Below are positions 46,412 to 57,402 of a stretch of 64,000 bases of DNA, piece by piece. A program made the position numbers and the translations under genes. The stretch is from positions 1-64,000 of the forward strand of contig JAKSHY010000007.1 in assembly GCA_024399135.1 (NCBI GenBank), given 5' to 3'. A model generated the notes under the pieces. It saw only the letters and a program-made list of their open reading frames with translations, was not told where the DNA came from and searched no databases. The DNA is from Lachnospiraceae bacterium. Its GTDB lineage: Bacteria > Bacillota > Clostridia > Lachnospirales > Lachnospiraceae. How positions within the stretch are numbered: the stretch's first letter is position 1; every line of letters starts with the position of its first letter.

Positions 46412-47125
46412 CTAAATACCTCTTCCGATTGTTATCGTTAAAAAATAAATTTTACAATCAAACTTTTCACGAATAGTTCGTGAAATTTCATCGATAGTAC
46501 TTCCCGTTGTATAGATGTCATCGATGATTACAATCGACTTTAATTTTACATCAAAAGTGCCTATTTTAAAAGCCTTTTTCAAATTATTTTGACGCTCATT
46601 AGCCCCTAATTCCTTAAGTGCTTTAGTATTTTTAGTTCTTAAAATCAAATTGGAAATAACTGGAATATTAGATAATCTTGAAAGCTCGTCAGCTATTAAT
46701 TCTGACTGGTTATAACCACGTTCTGACATTTTCGTCTTATGTATCGGAACTGGCACTAAAAAATCTGGATTTATGAGTCTCAAAAAATCCTTTTGGGACT
46801 CATATAATGCTCTTGCGAAGAACTTTGAATATTCTTGCCTCCCTTTATTTTTGAATCTAAAAATTGAATCAGCAAAACTTCCATAATCAAGAGCTGCCCT
46901 TCCCGATTCAAACTCATGAGCTCTGTTCTTACAATCTGTGCAGTACTCTTCAGTAGAATCCATTAAAAGCTCCTTGCCACATTTTAAGCATATCGGTTCT
47001 TTAATATATACTATTTTCGATTTACACTCTTTACAAAAATACTGTCTTCCCAAAGGCATTACATCATCACACACAACGCACCTTCTGGGAAATAGTAAAT
47101 CTTTAGTCATTTCCCATATTTTCAA
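46412..47125 (-). CDS. comF: ComF family protein
   Basis: A 237-residue ComFC-type phosphoribosyltransferase-like protein used in DNA uptake in competent Firmicutes. Zinc-binding CxxC pairs lie near residues 17-65 (CVVC, CKEC, CLKC, CTDC). The PRPP loop is VIIDDIYTTGSTIDE near the C-terminus. The start codon is probably the TTG at 47125, with AGGTGG six bases upstream; an ATG at 47110 is possible. It overlaps the recD2 3' end by 23 bases (or 8). No other late competence genes are present here. Confidence 0.88.
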   Translation of the reverse strand: MKIWEMTKDLLFPRRCVVCDDVMPLGRQYFCKECKSKIVYIKEPICLKCGKELLMDSTEEYCTDCKNRAHEFESGRAALDYGSFADSIFRFKNKGRQEYSKFFARALYESQKDFLRLINPDFLVPVPIHKTKMSERGYNQSELIADELSRLSNIPVISNLILRTKNTKALKELGANERQNNLKKAFKIGTFDVKLKSIVIIDDIYTTGSTIDEISRTIREKFDCKIYFLTITIGRGI

Positions 47126-49346
47126 TACCTGCCACCTCTTTTATTCTTTCTGAAAGACCGGTAAATCTGTCATTAATTCTCTCATTATGAATCATCTGAA
47201 TCAGTGTGCTTTTGCTTCCCAGAATTGTAACGCAGCGTTTTGCTCTGGTAACACCTGTGTATAAAAGATTTCTGTTAAACAGCATCCTTGGACCTGATAA
47301 TATAGGCATTATTACAGCTGGATACTCTGAGCCCTGTGACTTATGAACCGTAACAGCATATGCTAGCTCTAATTCATCCATTGAAGATGTCGGATAATCA
47401 ACACGTTTATTCTCATCATACATTACTGTTATTATCTGGTTTTGCTTGTCGATTTCTTTAATGACGCCAGTATCTCCGTTATATACTCCCATTCCTTCAT
47501 CTATTCTGATACCATGATATCCAACTATTTCCCAGGGAATCTGATAGTTATTCTTAATCTGCATAACCTTATCCCCTTCTCTGAAAAGCTTTTCACCATA
47601 TGTATATTCATACTTATCTTTAGATGGTGGATTTAAATATTCCTGAAGTATATTATTTAAAACTTCTACTCCAAGATTTCCCTTTCTCATAGGTGTCAGG
47701 ACCTGAATATCAAAAGGAGAAGCTTCAACATATTTAGGAAGTTTCTCTTTGATTAACTGAATCATATGTTTGTATATGACATTAGCATCACTTCTCTCTA
47801 GGAAGAAGAAATCCCGACTTTTATTATCCAAAGATATCTCTTCTCCACGATTAATTTTATGCGCATTAGTCACAATATCCGATTCATCAGACTGTCTGTA
47901 TATTCTTTCAAGCATAACCACGTTAAACGCTTTAGAATCAATAATATCCTTTAAAACCTGGCCTGGTCCAACCGACGGGAGCTGATCCACATCTCCTACA
48001 AGAACAAGCCTCGTACCTATACTTACAGCTCTTAGTAGAGATCTAAAAAGATTAATATCAACCATAGACATTTCATCTATAATAATTACATCCGCTTCCA
48101 GAGGATTATCCTCATTTCTGTCAAAGAACGTCCTTGTTTCGTCATCTGAAGATCCACCATTTACCTCTAAAAGACGGTGAATAGTTTTAGCCTCATAGCC
48201 TGTAGCTTCCTGCATTCTTTTGGCTGCACGTCCTGTCGGAGCCGCCAAAAGGATATCAAGGCCTTCTTCGTCAAAAAACCTGATTATTGTGTTAATTGTC
48301 GTGGTTTTTCCTGTACCCGGGCCACCAGAAATTATAGTTACACCTCTTTTAACACATTCGACAACTGCTTCCCTTTGAAGCTCATCCAGAACAAGATTTT
48401 CTTCCTTCGAAACTGTATCTATCACTTTATTAATTCTTGGAATTTCCTTTTGAAGCTCACTTTCATCCATGGAAATGTCAAGGTCTAACAGCATTCTTGC
48501 TGAAGAAAGTTCAGCAAAATAATAGTGAGATGAATATATATTTTCACCCTTTTTAATAAGCTTCTTCTCAACAATAAGATTTTCTATCTGAGGCATGATT
48601 TCCTCTTTTGAAATCCCGAGCAAAGATATAGCTTTTTCAATCAGAACATCAACTGGAAGATATGTGTTACCATCCTGTGAAGCTCCCATAAGTTCATATA
48701 AAACTCCACAACGGATTCTATATTCAGATGAAACACTTATTCCTACCTTTCTTGCGATGTCATCAGCAATTTTGAATCCAACACCAGAAACATCTTCAGC
48801 TAACTGATACGGATTCTTCTGAATTACAGAATACATTCTGTCTTTATATTCTTCATATATCTTAACTGCAAGCTTATTTCCTATGCCGTAGTTTTGAAGA
48901 AACATGAACGCTTCTCTTAACTGCTTTTTGTCATATACCTGTTCTGCAATCTTTTGAGCTATACGTGTACTTATTCCTTTTATTTCAGCTAATCGCTCTG
49001 GCTCTTCATCAATTATTCTTAATGTATCCTCGCCGAATTTTTTAACAATTCTTCTGGCCATGGCTTCGCCAATTCCTTTAATAGCTCCAGATCCAAGATA
49101 CCTTTCAATCGAAACTGTATCCTGCGGAAATACTTCCTTAAAAGAAACAGCTTTAAACTGAAGCCCATAGCTTGGATGATTAACGTAATCACCCTCCAGT
49201 TCAACGGAAACACCCTCCTCTATTCCAGGAAATGTTCCCACGCAAATAAGCTCTTCCTGATCTGATGTTACCAGAAAGAGAACTGCATACTGATTATCTT
49301 CGTTTTGGAAAATTATATGGTCGATATAACCTGTGATAGTTTCCAT
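47103..49346 (-). CDS. recD2: ATP-dependent RecD-like DNA helicase
   Basis: A 747-residue superfamily 1B 5'-3' helicase. An N-terminal OB/HhH part (YLGSGAIKGIGEAMARRIVK) distinguishes RecD2 from RecD. Walker A GGPGTGKTT lies near residue 342 and DEMSMVD is the Walker B equivalent. Other family motifs are GDVDQLPSVGPGQ and the late YAVTVHKSQGSEY. It acts without RecBC in DNA repair and replication fork handling. It lies 18 bases after the rod-protein gene. Confidence 0.94.
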   Translation of the reverse strand: METITGYIDHIIFQNEDNQYAVLFLVTSDQEELICVGTFPGIEEGVSVELEGDYVNHPSYGLQFKAVSFKEVFPQDTVSIERYLGSGAIKGIGEAMARRIVKKFGEDTLRIIDEEPERLAEIKGISTRIAQKIAEQVYDKKQLREAFMFLQNYGIGNKLAVKIYEEYKDRMYSVIQKNPYQLAEDVSGVGFKIADDIARKVGISVSSEYRIRCGVLYELMGASQDGNTYLPVDVLIEKAISLLGISKEEIMPQIENLIVEKKLIKKGENIYSSHYYFAELSSARMLLDLDISMDESELQKEIPRINKVIDTVSKEENLVLDELQREAVVECVKRGVTIISGGPGTGKTTTINTIIRFFDEEGLDILLAAPTGRAAKRMQEATGYEAKTIHRLLEVNGGSSDDETRTFFDRNEDNPLEADVIIIDEMSMVDINLFRSLLRAVSIGTRLVLVGDVDQLPSVGPGQVLKDIIDSKAFNVVMLERIYRQSDESDIVTNAHKINRGEEISLDNKSRDFFFLERSDANVIYKHMIQLIKEKLPKYVEASPFDIQVLTPMRKGNLGVEVLNNILQEYLNPPSKDKYEYTYGEKLFREGDKVMQIKNNYQIPWEIVGYHGIRIDEGMGVYNGDTGVIKEIDKQNQIITVMYDENKRVDYPTSSMDELELAYAVTVHKSQGSEYPAVIMPILSGPRMLFNRNLLYTGVTRAKRCVTILGSKSTLIQMIHNERINDRFTGLSERIKEVAGIENMGND

Positions 49347-49364
49347 TTAAATATATTTTGAGGA

Positions 49365-49721
49365 CTATAAATTATAATTTCTTTTCATCTGCTCATACAG
49401 AGTCTTAGCAAGTCCAAGACTGTTAGTTTCTGTAGACTGTGATGCTAATTCCTGTATTGTTTCATCCTTAAAGAATCCAAGCATACTGTCAGTATAATTA
49501 GACGTCTGACCTTCTTCCTTAAAACAGTCAACCGTCTTTTGCATACCCTTAAAAACCTGCTCTAAAAAGTAGCTCTCGAAATCCTTGCAGACCTTCATCA
49601 ATTCATCATCTGAAGCCTTGGAATAATCTGAAGTTTCAAGATTCTTAGACAATTTAGACGCAGAAGTATTCTGCGATGCCATTTTGTCCATATATGCTTC
49701 TGTGATTGAATTAACGTCCAT
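49365..49721 (-). CDS. flgJ: FlgJ-type rod-binding protein
   Basis: A 118-residue protein matching the N-terminal rod-binding domain of FlgJ (FESYFLEQVFKGMQKTVDCF, then SNYTDSMLGFFKDETIQELAS). The peptidoglycan hydrolase half is absent, as usual for the Firmicute form. It should cap or chaperone rod assembly. It follows flhP by 15 bases and belongs to the flagellar part of the run. Confidence 0.9.
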   Translation of the reverse strand: MDVNSITEAYMDKMASQNTSASKLSKNLETSDYSKASDDELMKVCKDFESYFLEQVFKGMQKTVDCFKEEGQTSNYTDSMLGFFKDETIQELASQSTETNSLGLAKTLYEQMKRNYNL

Positions 49722-49736
49722 AAATTTACCTATTTA

Positions 49737-50555
49737 TTATCTCTTAAGATTATTAGCTGTCTGCATCATTTCGTCAGTTGTTGTGATAGCCTTTGAGTTC
49801 ATTTCATAAGCTCTCTGGGCAACAATCAGGTTAACCATTTCTGTTGCTACCTGAACGTTAGAGCCTTCAAGATATCCCTGAATAACTCTTGATTTTTGGA
49901 GATTATTATTAGTGCTTTCATTAAGTGGTGCACCTGAAGCAGCCGTTGGCTTCCACAAGGTATCTCCTGATCTTTCTAATCCACCTGGATTATTAAACTG
50001 ATACACACCAATTTTAATTCCCAATGGTTTAGGATTATTCTGAGCATCTGGATAGCAAATTTCTCCACTTGCTGTTATCGTAATCTTACTTGTTACGTAC
50101 TGATTTCCTAATGTGATAGCCTTTCCAGTAGTATCCACTACAGGAAGTCCATCCTGCGTAGTTAACACCATTCCGCTCGCGCCATTAGTAGCCCAAGTAA
50201 AATCACCGTTACGTGTATACTGAATATCTCCGTTAGATGTTCTGATTCCGAAGAATCCATCACCCTCAATTGCGAAGGCTGTATCTGACTGAGAATCTAA
50301 TAAGCTTCCCTGTGTAAAAATTGAATTGATAGAAGAATTTCTAACACCAAGACCAACCTGTGATGATGTTGGCTTAGGATCTCCATTAGCAGTTGTTGTT
50401 GCTGTCTGAAGTGTCTGATATAGTAAAGACTTAAACTGTGCTGCCTGTGCTTTATATCCTGTTGTATTAACATTAGCTAAGTTATTGGCAATAGTATCAA
50501 CATTCGTCTGCTGAGCATTCATACCAGTTGCAGCTGTCCATAATGATCTAACCAT
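49737..50555 (-). CDS. flhP: flagellar hook-basal body protein FlhP
   Basis: A 272-residue rod/hook protein. The N-terminus MVRSLWTAATGMNAQQTNVD followed by TIANNLANVNTTGYK is the flagella basal body rod motif. The C-terminal block VATEMVNLIVAQRAYEMNSKAI is its partner helix, and the FlgG-like middle contains TQGSLLDSQSDTAFAIEGDG. In Bacillus flhP follows flhO behind mbl, the same order seen here. It forms the distal rod. The AGGAGG-like site lies about 10 bases before the ATG. Confidence 0.94.
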   Translation of the reverse strand: MVRSLWTAATGMNAQQTNVDTIANNLANVNTTGYKAQAAQFKSLLYQTLQTATTTANGDPKPTSSQVGLGVRNSSINSIFTQGSLLDSQSDTAFAIEGDGFFGIRTSNGDIQYTRNGDFTWATNGASGMVLTTQDGLPVVDTTGKAITLGNQYVTSKITITASGEICYPDAQNNPKPLGIKIGVYQFNNPGGLERSGDTLWKPTAASGAPLNESTNNNLQKSRVIQGYLEGSNVQVATEMVNLIVAQRAYEMNSKAITTTDEMMQTANNLKR

Positions 50556-50578
50556 ACCTTAATTCCTCCAAATCAACT

Positions 50579-51358
50579 CTATACACGACCAACCTGAGTA
50601 GCAGCTATTTCAAGCGTACCATCAATCGTTGTTATAACCTTCTGATTACTTTCATATGCTCTTGAAAGAGTAATCATATCTACCATTTCTGAAACCACTG
50701 AGATATTTGATGTCTCTAAGAAGCCTGCATATATTGAAGCAGCCGGTTCTTTGAACTCAGCACCATCTACTGGTTCATAGAAGTTTTCTCCATAATGCTT
50801 CAAGTAATTGTAATCTTCGAAATCAGCTACCTGAATGGAATCAACTACTTTTCCATTCTGAATAATCTGACCACTTATATTTATTTGTGTATCGGCAACA
50901 TTGGTATTAATCTTTACTGGTTTTCCATCTGGATTTAAAACCTTGTCTCCATCACGGGTAACAAGATTTCCATCAGCTGTTAATGTAAAGTCACCGTCTC
51001 TTGTGTATTTAATAGAGGTTTCACCCTGCTTATTAGTATATTCTATAGCGAAGAAACCTTTATCTGTTAACGCTAAATCAAACGTATTTCCTGTTTCTTT
51101 TAATGGTCCCTGGGAAAAATCTGTATATCCTTCTCCGATTTTAACACCCGGATTATTATATCCAAGTCTTTTAGCTGTACGATAGCCTTCTGATGCATCT
51201 TTAATTTTAAAAGCAAGCATCGCATCGAAAGACTGCGCTGTAGCGCCTTCCTTCTTATATCCATTGGTATCAGCATTAGCAAGATTGTTAGTTAAAACAT
51301 CCATTCTATGCTCTTGTTGAATCATACCTGTATAAGCTGTGTACAGACCTTTAACCAT
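50579..51358 (-). CDS. flhO: flagellar hook-basal body protein FlhO
   Basis: A 259-residue paralogue of FlhP. MVKGLYTAYTGMIQQEHRMD, then LTNNLANADTNGYKKEG is the rod motif, and ISVVSEMVDMITLSRAYESN is the C-terminal helix block. It makes up part of the flagellar rod. It is 12 bases from mbl upstream and 23 from flhP downstream. Confidence 0.94.
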   Translation of the reverse strand: MVKGLYTAYTGMIQQEHRMDVLTNNLANADTNGYKKEGATAQSFDAMLAFKIKDASEGYRTAKRLGYNNPGVKIGEGYTDFSQGPLKETGNTFDLALTDKGFFAIEYTNKQGETSIKYTRDGDFTLTADGNLVTRDGDKVLNPDGKPVKINTNVADTQINISGQIIQNGKVVDSIQVADFEDYNYLKHYGENFYEPVDGAEFKEPAASIYAGFLETSNISVVSEMVDMITLSRAYESNQKVITTIDGTLEIAATQVGRV

Positions 51359-51370
51359 TTAGTTCTCCTT

Positions 51371-52369
51371 TTAGACGTCGCCTCTGTATCCTGATAAGAA
51401 TTCTACATATTTACCAGTTCCAATAGCAACAGCTGTCATAGGATCTTCTGCTGTCATACAGTTAATTCCAGTCTTTTCAGAAATTAACTCCTCTAATCCA
51501 TTAAGAAGGCTTCCGCCACCTGTTAAAACAATTCCTCTGTCTGCAATATCTGCAGCAAGTTCAGGTAATGTTTTTTCAAGTACACCATGGATTGCTTCAA
51601 CAATCTGTGCTGCCGCATCCCTTAATGCTTCTTCTGTTTCTTCAGAGGTTACTACAACAGTATTAGGAAGTCCTGTAATAAGATTACGTCCTTTAACTTC
51701 CATTGTTTCCGTCTTAGTTCCCTTAAAAGCTGTTCCTATTTTAATCTTTAAATCTTCAGCAGTTCTTTCACCGATATGAAGATTATGTGTCTTACGCATG
51801 TATCTTACTAATGCTTCATCAAAATCATCACCTGCAACCTTGATAGAAGCACTAACAACTGTACCGCCAAGTGAAATAACAGCGATATCAGTAGTACCAC
51901 CACCGATATCAACAATCATATTTCCATATGGCTTCGAAATATCAATTCCCGCACCTATTGCAGCAGCGATAGGCTCTTCAATAATTGAAACCTCTCTTGC
52001 TCCTGCCATCATCGTAGCATCTTCTACTGCCTTCTTCTCAACTTCTGTTACGCCAGAAGGTACACAAACTGCGATTCTTGGCTTACGGAATGTTTTTTTA
52101 CCAAGTGCCTTCTGAATGAAATACTTCATCATCTGCTCTGTAACCTTATAGTCAGAAATAACGCCCTGACGAAGAGGTCTTACTGCGACAATATTGCTTG
52201 GAGTTCTACCAAGCATCAGGCGGGCATCTTCTCCAATCGCCTTAACCTTATTGGTATCTCTATCAAAAGCTACTACAGATGGCTCTTTTAAAACTACTCC
52301 TCTGCCTCTGATGTAGACCAGAATACTTGCTGTTCCTAAATCAATTCCAATGTCTGTATATGATGGCAT
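51371..52369 (-). CDS. mbl: MreB/Mbl-type cell-shape actin homologue
   Basis: A 332-residue actin-like protein. The start at 52369 follows AGGAGGAAG and begins MPSYTDIGIDLGTASILVYI, matching the family; a longer in-frame start at 52408 is not needed. Nucleotide motifs are DLGTA (phosphate 1), VDIGGGTTDIAV (phosphate 2) and GIVLTGGGSLLNGLE (adenosine). Its neighbours flhO and flhP match the mbl locus of Bacillus, so Mbl is the likelier name, though MreB cannot be excluded. It directs lateral wall synthesis. Confidence 0.9.
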   Translation of the reverse strand: MPSYTDIGIDLGTASILVYIRGRGVVLKEPSVVAFDRDTNKVKAIGEDARLMLGRTPSNIVAVRPLRQGVISDYKVTEQMMKYFIQKALGKKTFRKPRIAVCVPSGVTEVEKKAVEDATMMAGAREVSIIEEPIAAAIGAGIDISKPYGNMIVDIGGGTTDIAVISLGGTVVSASIKVAGDDFDEALVRYMRKTHNLHIGERTAEDLKIKIGTAFKGTKTETMEVKGRNLITGLPNTVVVTSEETEEALRDAAAQIVEAIHGVLEKTLPELAADIADRGIVLTGGGSLLNGLEELISEKTGINCMTAEDPMTAVAIGTGKYVEFLSGYRGDV

Positions 52370-52422
52370 TGCTCTTCCTCCTATATATAAAGTGTGATTA
52401 ATTATCATATTTTACCGATAAT

Positions 52423-52451
52423 AGTATACTCTAATTCTTCACTTTATTAAA
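52423..52451 (-). promoter_or_regulatory. candidate promoter for mbl
   Basis: TTTAAT and TATACT lie 17 bases apart on the minus strand, 54 bases before the mbl ATG at 52369. It probably drives the mbl-flhO-flhP-flgJ-recD2-comF run. Confidence 0.5.
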
Positions 52452-52474
52452 GGAGTTTATTTTAATTTATCGGC

Positions 52475-55339
52475 TTATTTTTCATTTACTTTAGCCCTTT
52501 TCAGCATTTTGGCAATGTATTGACCTGTATATGATTCTTTGACCTTCGAGACCTCTTCCGGAGTACCCTTAGCTATAACGTTTCCGCCTCTGTCCCCACC
52601 ATCTGGCCCCATATCAATAATATAGTCAGCTGATTTAATGACATCCAGGTTATGTTCAATAACCAGAGCAGTATTTCCCTCACCAACAAGTCTTTGTATA
52701 ATCTCAACAAGCTTATGCACATCTGCAAAATGAAGTCCCGTCGTAGGTTCGTCAAGAATATATATAGTATTTCCTGTACTCTTTTTACTAAGTTCCGTTG
52801 CAAGTTTTATTCTCTGCGCCTCTCCACCCGAAAGAGTAGTAGACGGCTGGCCAAGTCTTATGTAAGAAAGTCCAACATCATTTAGAGTTTCAATTTTACG
52901 TTTAATACTTGGAACATTAGCAAAGAATTCAACAGCTTCTTCAACTGTCATATCAAGCACATCATAGATGCTCTTTCCTTTATATTTAACCTCGAGAGTT
53001 TCCCTGTTATATCTTTTTCCCTTACATACTTCACAAGGAACATATACATCAGGAAGGAAGTGCATCTCGATTTTAATAATTCCATCACCACCACAGGCCT
53101 CGCATCTTCCACCTTTAACATTAAAGCTGAATCTTCCCTTTTTATATCCTCTTGCTTTGGCATCAGGCGTTCCAGCGAACACGTCACGGATAATATCAAA
53201 CACACCGGTATAAGTTGCCGGATTCGATCTTGGAGTTCTTCCAATTGGAGACTGATCTATATCAATAACCTTGTCGAACTGTTCAATCCCAAGCATTTTT
53301 TCATGCTTTCCGGGAATTGTCTTCGCCCTGTTCAATTCTCTTGCAAGCTTTTTATATACTATTTCATTAACCAAAGAGCTTTTTCCTGATCCAGAAACTC
53401 CGGTAACGCAGGTAAATACTCCTGTTGGAATTTTAACATCAACACCCTTAAGATTATTTTCCGTAGCTTTCTTTACCGTCAAATATCCCTTAGGTTTTCT
53501 TCTTTCGTGAGGAACTGGTATTGCAAGCTTACCACTTAAGTACTGACCTGTAATAGAATCAGGGTTATTCATTATCTCTTCTGCTGTACCCTGAGCAATG
53601 ATTCTTCCTCCATGCTCACCTGCTCCTGGTCCAACATCAATGATGTGATCTGCCGCAAGCATGGTATCTTCATCATGCTCTACTACTAAAAGTGTATTAC
53701 CAAGATCTCTTAAACCTTTAAGTGCGTTAAGAAGTCTGTCATTATCCTTTTGATGTAATCCAATACTTGGTTCATCCAAAATATAGCACACACCAACAAG
53801 TCCAGAACCTATCTGTGTTGCAAGTCTTATTCTTTGAGCTTCACCACCTGAGAGTGTGGCTGTTCCTCTGCTAAGCGAGAGATAATCAAGTCCCACGTCT
53901 ATCAAAAACTTAACGCGTGCTTTAATCTCCTTTATTACCTGATTACCTATAAGCTCCTGCTGTTTGGTAAGCTTCATGGTATCAAGGTATTCCGACAGTT
54001 TAAGAACTGACATTTGTGTCACTTCGTGTATATTTTTATCATCAATAGTAACCGCTAAAGATTCTTTCTTCAGTCTCATTCCACGGCACTCAGTACACGG
54101 GGTAATCTGCATATATTCTTCATACTCAGCCTTCTGACTTTCGGAATAAGTTTCTCTATATCTTCTCTGGGTATTAGCTACTATTCCCTCGAACTCGATA
54201 GGATAGTTTCCTTCTCCCCTCTGTCCCACATAATGAACCATTACCTCTTTAAACCCACCATAGATAAGCTTATTCTGAATATCATTCGGAAGCTTATTAA
54301 AAGGCGTGTCCAGGCTAAACTTATACTCCTTTGCAAGTGCCTTTAACACTGCATTAGAAAAGCTTCCCTCCTTAGAAGATGACTGCCATCCCATAACCTG
54401 AATTGCTCCATCGTTTATACTAAGAGATCTGTCTGGAATCATTAAATCCGGATCAAATTCCATCTTATAGCCAAGACCGAAACATACAGGGCACGCGCCG
54501 AACGGGTTATTGAACGAAAAGCTTCTAGGTTCAATATCCGGAATACTAATTTCACAATCAGGACAGCTAAAGCTTGTACTAAAGGTAATTGGTTCAGAAC
54601 CTATTACATCTATTATCATTAGGCCGTTAGTAAGTGCGATTGCAGATTCAATTGAATCTGTCAGTCTGGTTTCGATTTCTTTTTTCACGACCAGTCTGTC
54701 TACTACTATTTCGATGTTATGCTTTATATTTTTGTCCAAAGATATTTCTTCTGTAAGCTCATACATGTTTCCATCAACGACAGCTCTTACATAGCCACTC
54801 TTCTTAGCGCTTTCAAGAACCTTTTCATGCATACCTTTCTTACCTCTTACAACAGGAGCAAGAACCTGTATCCTGGTTCCTTCTTCAAGACGCATAATCT
54901 GATCTACCATCTGATCAACACTCTGCTTATTAATCTCTTTTCCACATTTAGGACAATGTGGAACTCCTATTCTGGCATACAGTAATCTGAAATGATCATA
55001 TATTTCTGTTACTGTTCCAACCGTAGATCTTGGATTCTTATTCGTACCCTTCTGATCAATTGAAATTGCAGGGGACAGTCCCTCTATCGATTCTACGTTA
55101 GGTTTTTCCATCTGTCCCAGAAACTGCCTTGCATACGAAGACAAAGATTCCATATATCTTCTTTGGCCTTCTGCATATATGGTATCGAACGCAAGAGAGG
55201 ATTTACCAGAACCTGACAGTCCTGTCACAACTACCATTTCATCTCTTGGAATATCAACATCGATATTCTTCAGATTATGTTCAGATGCTCCTCTTACCCT
55301 TATATATTCACGTTTTCTAATATGCTTAAAATCACTCAT
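52475..55339 (-). CDS. uvrA: excinuclease ABC subunit A
   Basis: A 954-residue damage-recognition ATPase of nucleotide excision repair. It has two ABC modules: Walker [13 protein letters not shown] (about 39-50) and [13 protein letters not shown] (about 645), and two signatures ([34 protein letters not shown]). Zinc knuckles CPKC and [19 protein letters not shown] are present. It overlaps uvrB by 8 bases. The pair is probably one SOS-regulated unit. Confidence 0.98.
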   Translation of the reverse strand: MSDFKHIRKREYIRVRGASEHNLKNIDVDIPRDEMVVVTGLSGSGKSSLAFDTIYAEGQRRYMESLSSYARQFLGQMEKPNVESIEGLSPAISIDQKGTNKNPRSTVGTVTEIYDHFRLLYARIGVPHCPKCGKEINKQSVDQMVDQIMRLEEGTRIQVLAPVVRGKKGMHEKVLESAKKSGYVRAVVDGNMYELTEEISLDKNIKHNIEIVVDRLVVKKEIETRLTDSIESAIALTNGLMIIDVIGSEPITFSTSFSCPDCEISIPDIEPRSFSFNNPFGACPVCFGLGYKMEFDPDLMIPDRSLSINDGAIQVMGWQSSSKEGSFSNAVLKALAKEYKFSLDTPFNKLPNDIQNKLIYGGFKEVMVHYVGQRGEGNYPIEFEGIVANTQRRYRETYSESQKAEYEEYMQITPCTECRGMRLKKESLAVTIDDKNIHEVTQMSVLKLSEYLDTMKLTKQQELIGNQVIKEIKARVKFLIDVGLDYLSLSRGTATLSGGEAQRIRLATQIGSGLVGVCYILDEPSIGLHQKDNDRLLNALKGLRDLGNTLLVVEHDEDTMLAADHIIDVGPGAGEHGGRIIAQGTAEEIMNNPDSITGQYLSGKLAIPVPHERRKPKGYLTVKKATENNLKGVDVKIPTGVFTCVTGVSGSGKSSLVNEIVYKKLARELNRAKTIPGKHEKMLGIEQFDKVIDIDQSPIGRTPRSNPATYTGVFDIIRDVFAGTPDAKARGYKKGRFSFNVKGGRCEACGGDGIIKIEMHFLPDVYVPCEVCKGKRYNRETLEVKYKGKSIYDVLDMTVEEAVEFFANVPSIKRKIETLNDVGLSYIRLGQPSTTLSGGEAQRIKLATELSKKSTGNTIYILDEPTTGLHFADVHKLVEIIQRLVGEGNTALVIEHNLDVIKSADYIIDMGPDGGDRGGNVIAKGTPEEVSKVKESYTGQYIAKMLKRAKVNEK

Positions 55340-57311
55340 TATTCTGCTGCCTCTTTAACTCTAATAGCTGATCTCTTAACTGTGCCGCAGACTCGAAATC
55401 CAGGTCTGCCGCAGCCTTTCGCATGGCCTTTTCAATCTTCTTGATAAGTTCCTCAATTTCCTTCTTATCCATGGACTCAGGATCCTTCTGGAAACGTTTT
55501 TCTTCTTTAGCAATATCCTTCGATATACTAATAAGATCTCTGATCTTCTTCTCTATACTTTTAGGTGTAATACCATGCTCATCATTGTATTTTTGCTGGA
55601 TTTCACGACGTCTGTTGGTCTCTGATATAGCCTTACTCATCGAATCTGTCATATTATCCGCATACATAATGACATGACCATTTACATTTCTTGCTGCACG
55701 TCCAATTGTCTGTATCAGCGAAGTCTCAGATCTTAAAAAGCCTTCCTTATCAGCGTCTAATATTGCAACTAGCGAAATTTCAGGAATATCAAGTCCTTCT
55801 CTTAAAAGGTTAATTCCAACCAAAACATCAAACACATCAAGGCGCATATCTCTTATAATTTCTGAACGTTCCAACGTATCTATATCAGAATGAAGATATT
55901 TAACTCTTATCCCTACATCCTTTAAATAGTCCGTCAAATCCTCAGCCATATGTTTAGTAAGTGTAGTAACTAACACCTTATTCTTATTCGCAGTTTCCTG
56001 TCGTATCTCTTTGATTAAATCATCAATCTGACCTTCTATAGGCCTAACGAATACCTCTGGATCCAAAAGACCTGTAGGTCTGATTATCTGCTCAGTTCTA
56101 AATAACTCATGCTCCTCCTCATACTTTCCAGGTGTTGCCGAAACGAACATCATCTGATCGATTCTTTCTTCGAATTCATTAAATCTGAGCGGTCTGTTAT
56201 CTATAGCAGATGGAAGTCTGAAACCATAATCAACCAGTGATTTTTTTCTATTAAAATCTCCAACTGACATAGCGCCTATCTGAGGAATTGTCATGTGTGA
56301 TTCATCTATTATTATCAAAAAATCATCTTTGAAGAAATCCAAAAGTGTATATGGAGGTTCTCCCGGCATTCTACCTGACATAGGTCTTGAGTAGTTCTCT
56401 ATACCCGAACAAAATCCAGTTTCTTCCAGCATCTCCATATCAAAATTAGTTCTTTCAGCAATTCTCTGAGCTTCGATCAGCTTTTCTTCACTCTTGAAAA
56501 ACTTAATTCTTTCCTCAAGTTCTTCTCGTATTTTTTCGACAGCCTCGTGTATTTTTTCCTTTGGGACTACATAATGCGAGGCTGGAAAAATCATAGTATG
56601 CTCAAGTGTACTAATTGGATTTCCCGTAAGCGCATCAACTTCCATTATCCTGTCTATTTCATCCCCGAAAAATTCTATTCTGATTAATTTATCTCCACCA
56701 ATTGCAGGATTAACCTCCAGAACATCACCTCTAACTCTAAAGCAGCTTCTGTCAAGATCAAGGTCATTCCTGTCATATTGTAAAGATATAAGTGCTCTTA
56801 CTACATCATCTCTGTCTATTTTCTGTCCTGGGCGCAAAGAAATCATCATTCCCTGATAATCATCTGGGGAACCAAGACCATATATGCATGATACTGAAGC
56901 TACAACTACTACATCTCTTCTTTCTGACAGCGAGGCTGTAGCTGATAATCTAAGCTTATCTATTTCATCATTAACCGATGAATCCTTGGCTATATAGGTA
57001 TCCGAAGATGGAACATAAGCTTCTGGCTGATAGTAATCATAATAGGATACAAAGTATTCTACTGCATTCTCAGGGAAAAATTCTTTAAACTCTGAATATA
57101 ACTGCCCTGCCAAAGTTTTATTATGAGCGATAACCAGCGTTGGCTTATTCAGTTGGGCTATAACATTAGCCATTGTGAAGGTTTTACCAGAACCTGTAAC
57201 TCCAAGAAGTGTCTGGAACTGATTTCCTTCCTTAAATCCTTTCACAAGCTCTTCTATGGCTTGTGGCTGATCTCCTGTTGGCTTGTATTCTGAATGTAAT
57301 TTGAACTCCAT
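55332..57311 (-). CDS. uvrB: excinuclease ABC subunit B
   Basis: A 659-residue helicase-like repair protein. Walker A GVTGSGKT is at 37-44, the DNA-clamping beta-hairpin [20 protein letters not shown] lies near 88-107, and DESH is present in [13 protein letters not shown]. The C-terminal UvrC-binding helix pair is [15 protein letters not shown]. The start [18 protein letters not shown] is the usual one. Its GGAGG ribosome binding site lies inside a hairpin, and a LexA-like box lies upstream. Confidence 0.98.
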   Translation of the reverse strand: MEFKLHSEYKPTGDQPQAIEELVKGFKEGNQFQTLLGVTGSGKTFTMANVIAQLNKPTLVIAHNKTLAGQLYSEFKEFFPENAVEYFVSYYDYYQPEAYVPSSDTYIAKDSSVNDEIDKLRLSATASLSERRDVVVVASVSCIYGLGSPDDYQGMMISLRPGQKIDRDDVVRALISLQYDRNDLDLDRSCFRVRGDVLEVNPAIGGDKLIRIEFFGDEIDRIMEVDALTGNPISTLEHTMIFPASHYVVPKEKIHEAVEKIREELEERIKFFKSEEKLIEAQRIAERTNFDMEMLEETGFCSGIENYSRPMSGRMPGEPPYTLLDFFKDDFLIIIDESHMTIPQIGAMSVGDFNRKKSLVDYGFRLPSAIDNRPLRFNEFEERIDQMMFVSATPGKYEEEHELFRTEQIIRPTGLLDPEVFVRPIEGQIDDLIKEIRQETANKNKVLVTTLTKHMAEDLTDYLKDVGIRVKYLHSDIDTLERSEIIRDMRLDVFDVLVGINLLREGLDIPEISLVAILDADKEGFLRSETSLIQTIGRAARNVNGHVIMYADNMTDSMSKAISETNRRREIQQKYNDEHGITPKSIEKKIRDLISISKDIAKEEKRFQKDPESMDKKEIEELIKKIEKAMRKAAADLDFESAAQLRDQLLELKRQQNNE

Positions 57312-57313
57312 AA

Positions 57314-57344
57314 AAAATAGCCTCCAATATGGAGACTATTTTAT
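57314..57344 (-). promoter_or_regulatory. uvrB leader hairpin covering the Shine-Dalgarno
   Basis: On the minus strand AAAATAGTCTCC pairs with GGAGGCTATTTT around a 5-nt loop (one mismatch), immediately followed by T residues and then the uvrB ATG. The GGAGG ribosome binding site lies in the right arm, and a terminator-like T run follows. It could sequester the site or act as an attenuator. Confidence 0.6.
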
Positions 57345-57365
57345 CATATTATATTATCAATGTAT

Positions 57366-57379
57366 AGAACATTTGTTTG
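57366..57379. promoter_or_regulatory. LexA/DinR-type SOS box upstream of uvrB
   Basis: Read on the minus strand the site is CAAACAAATGTTCT, matching the Gram-positive SOS consensus CGAACRNRYGTTYC at 12 of 14 positions, with the inverted halves intact apart from one base each. It lies 55 bases before the uvrB start. uvrBA is a known LexA target in Firmicutes. Confidence 0.65.
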
Positions 57380-57402
57380 GTTTTTCTGTTTTATTCATCA
57401 TT

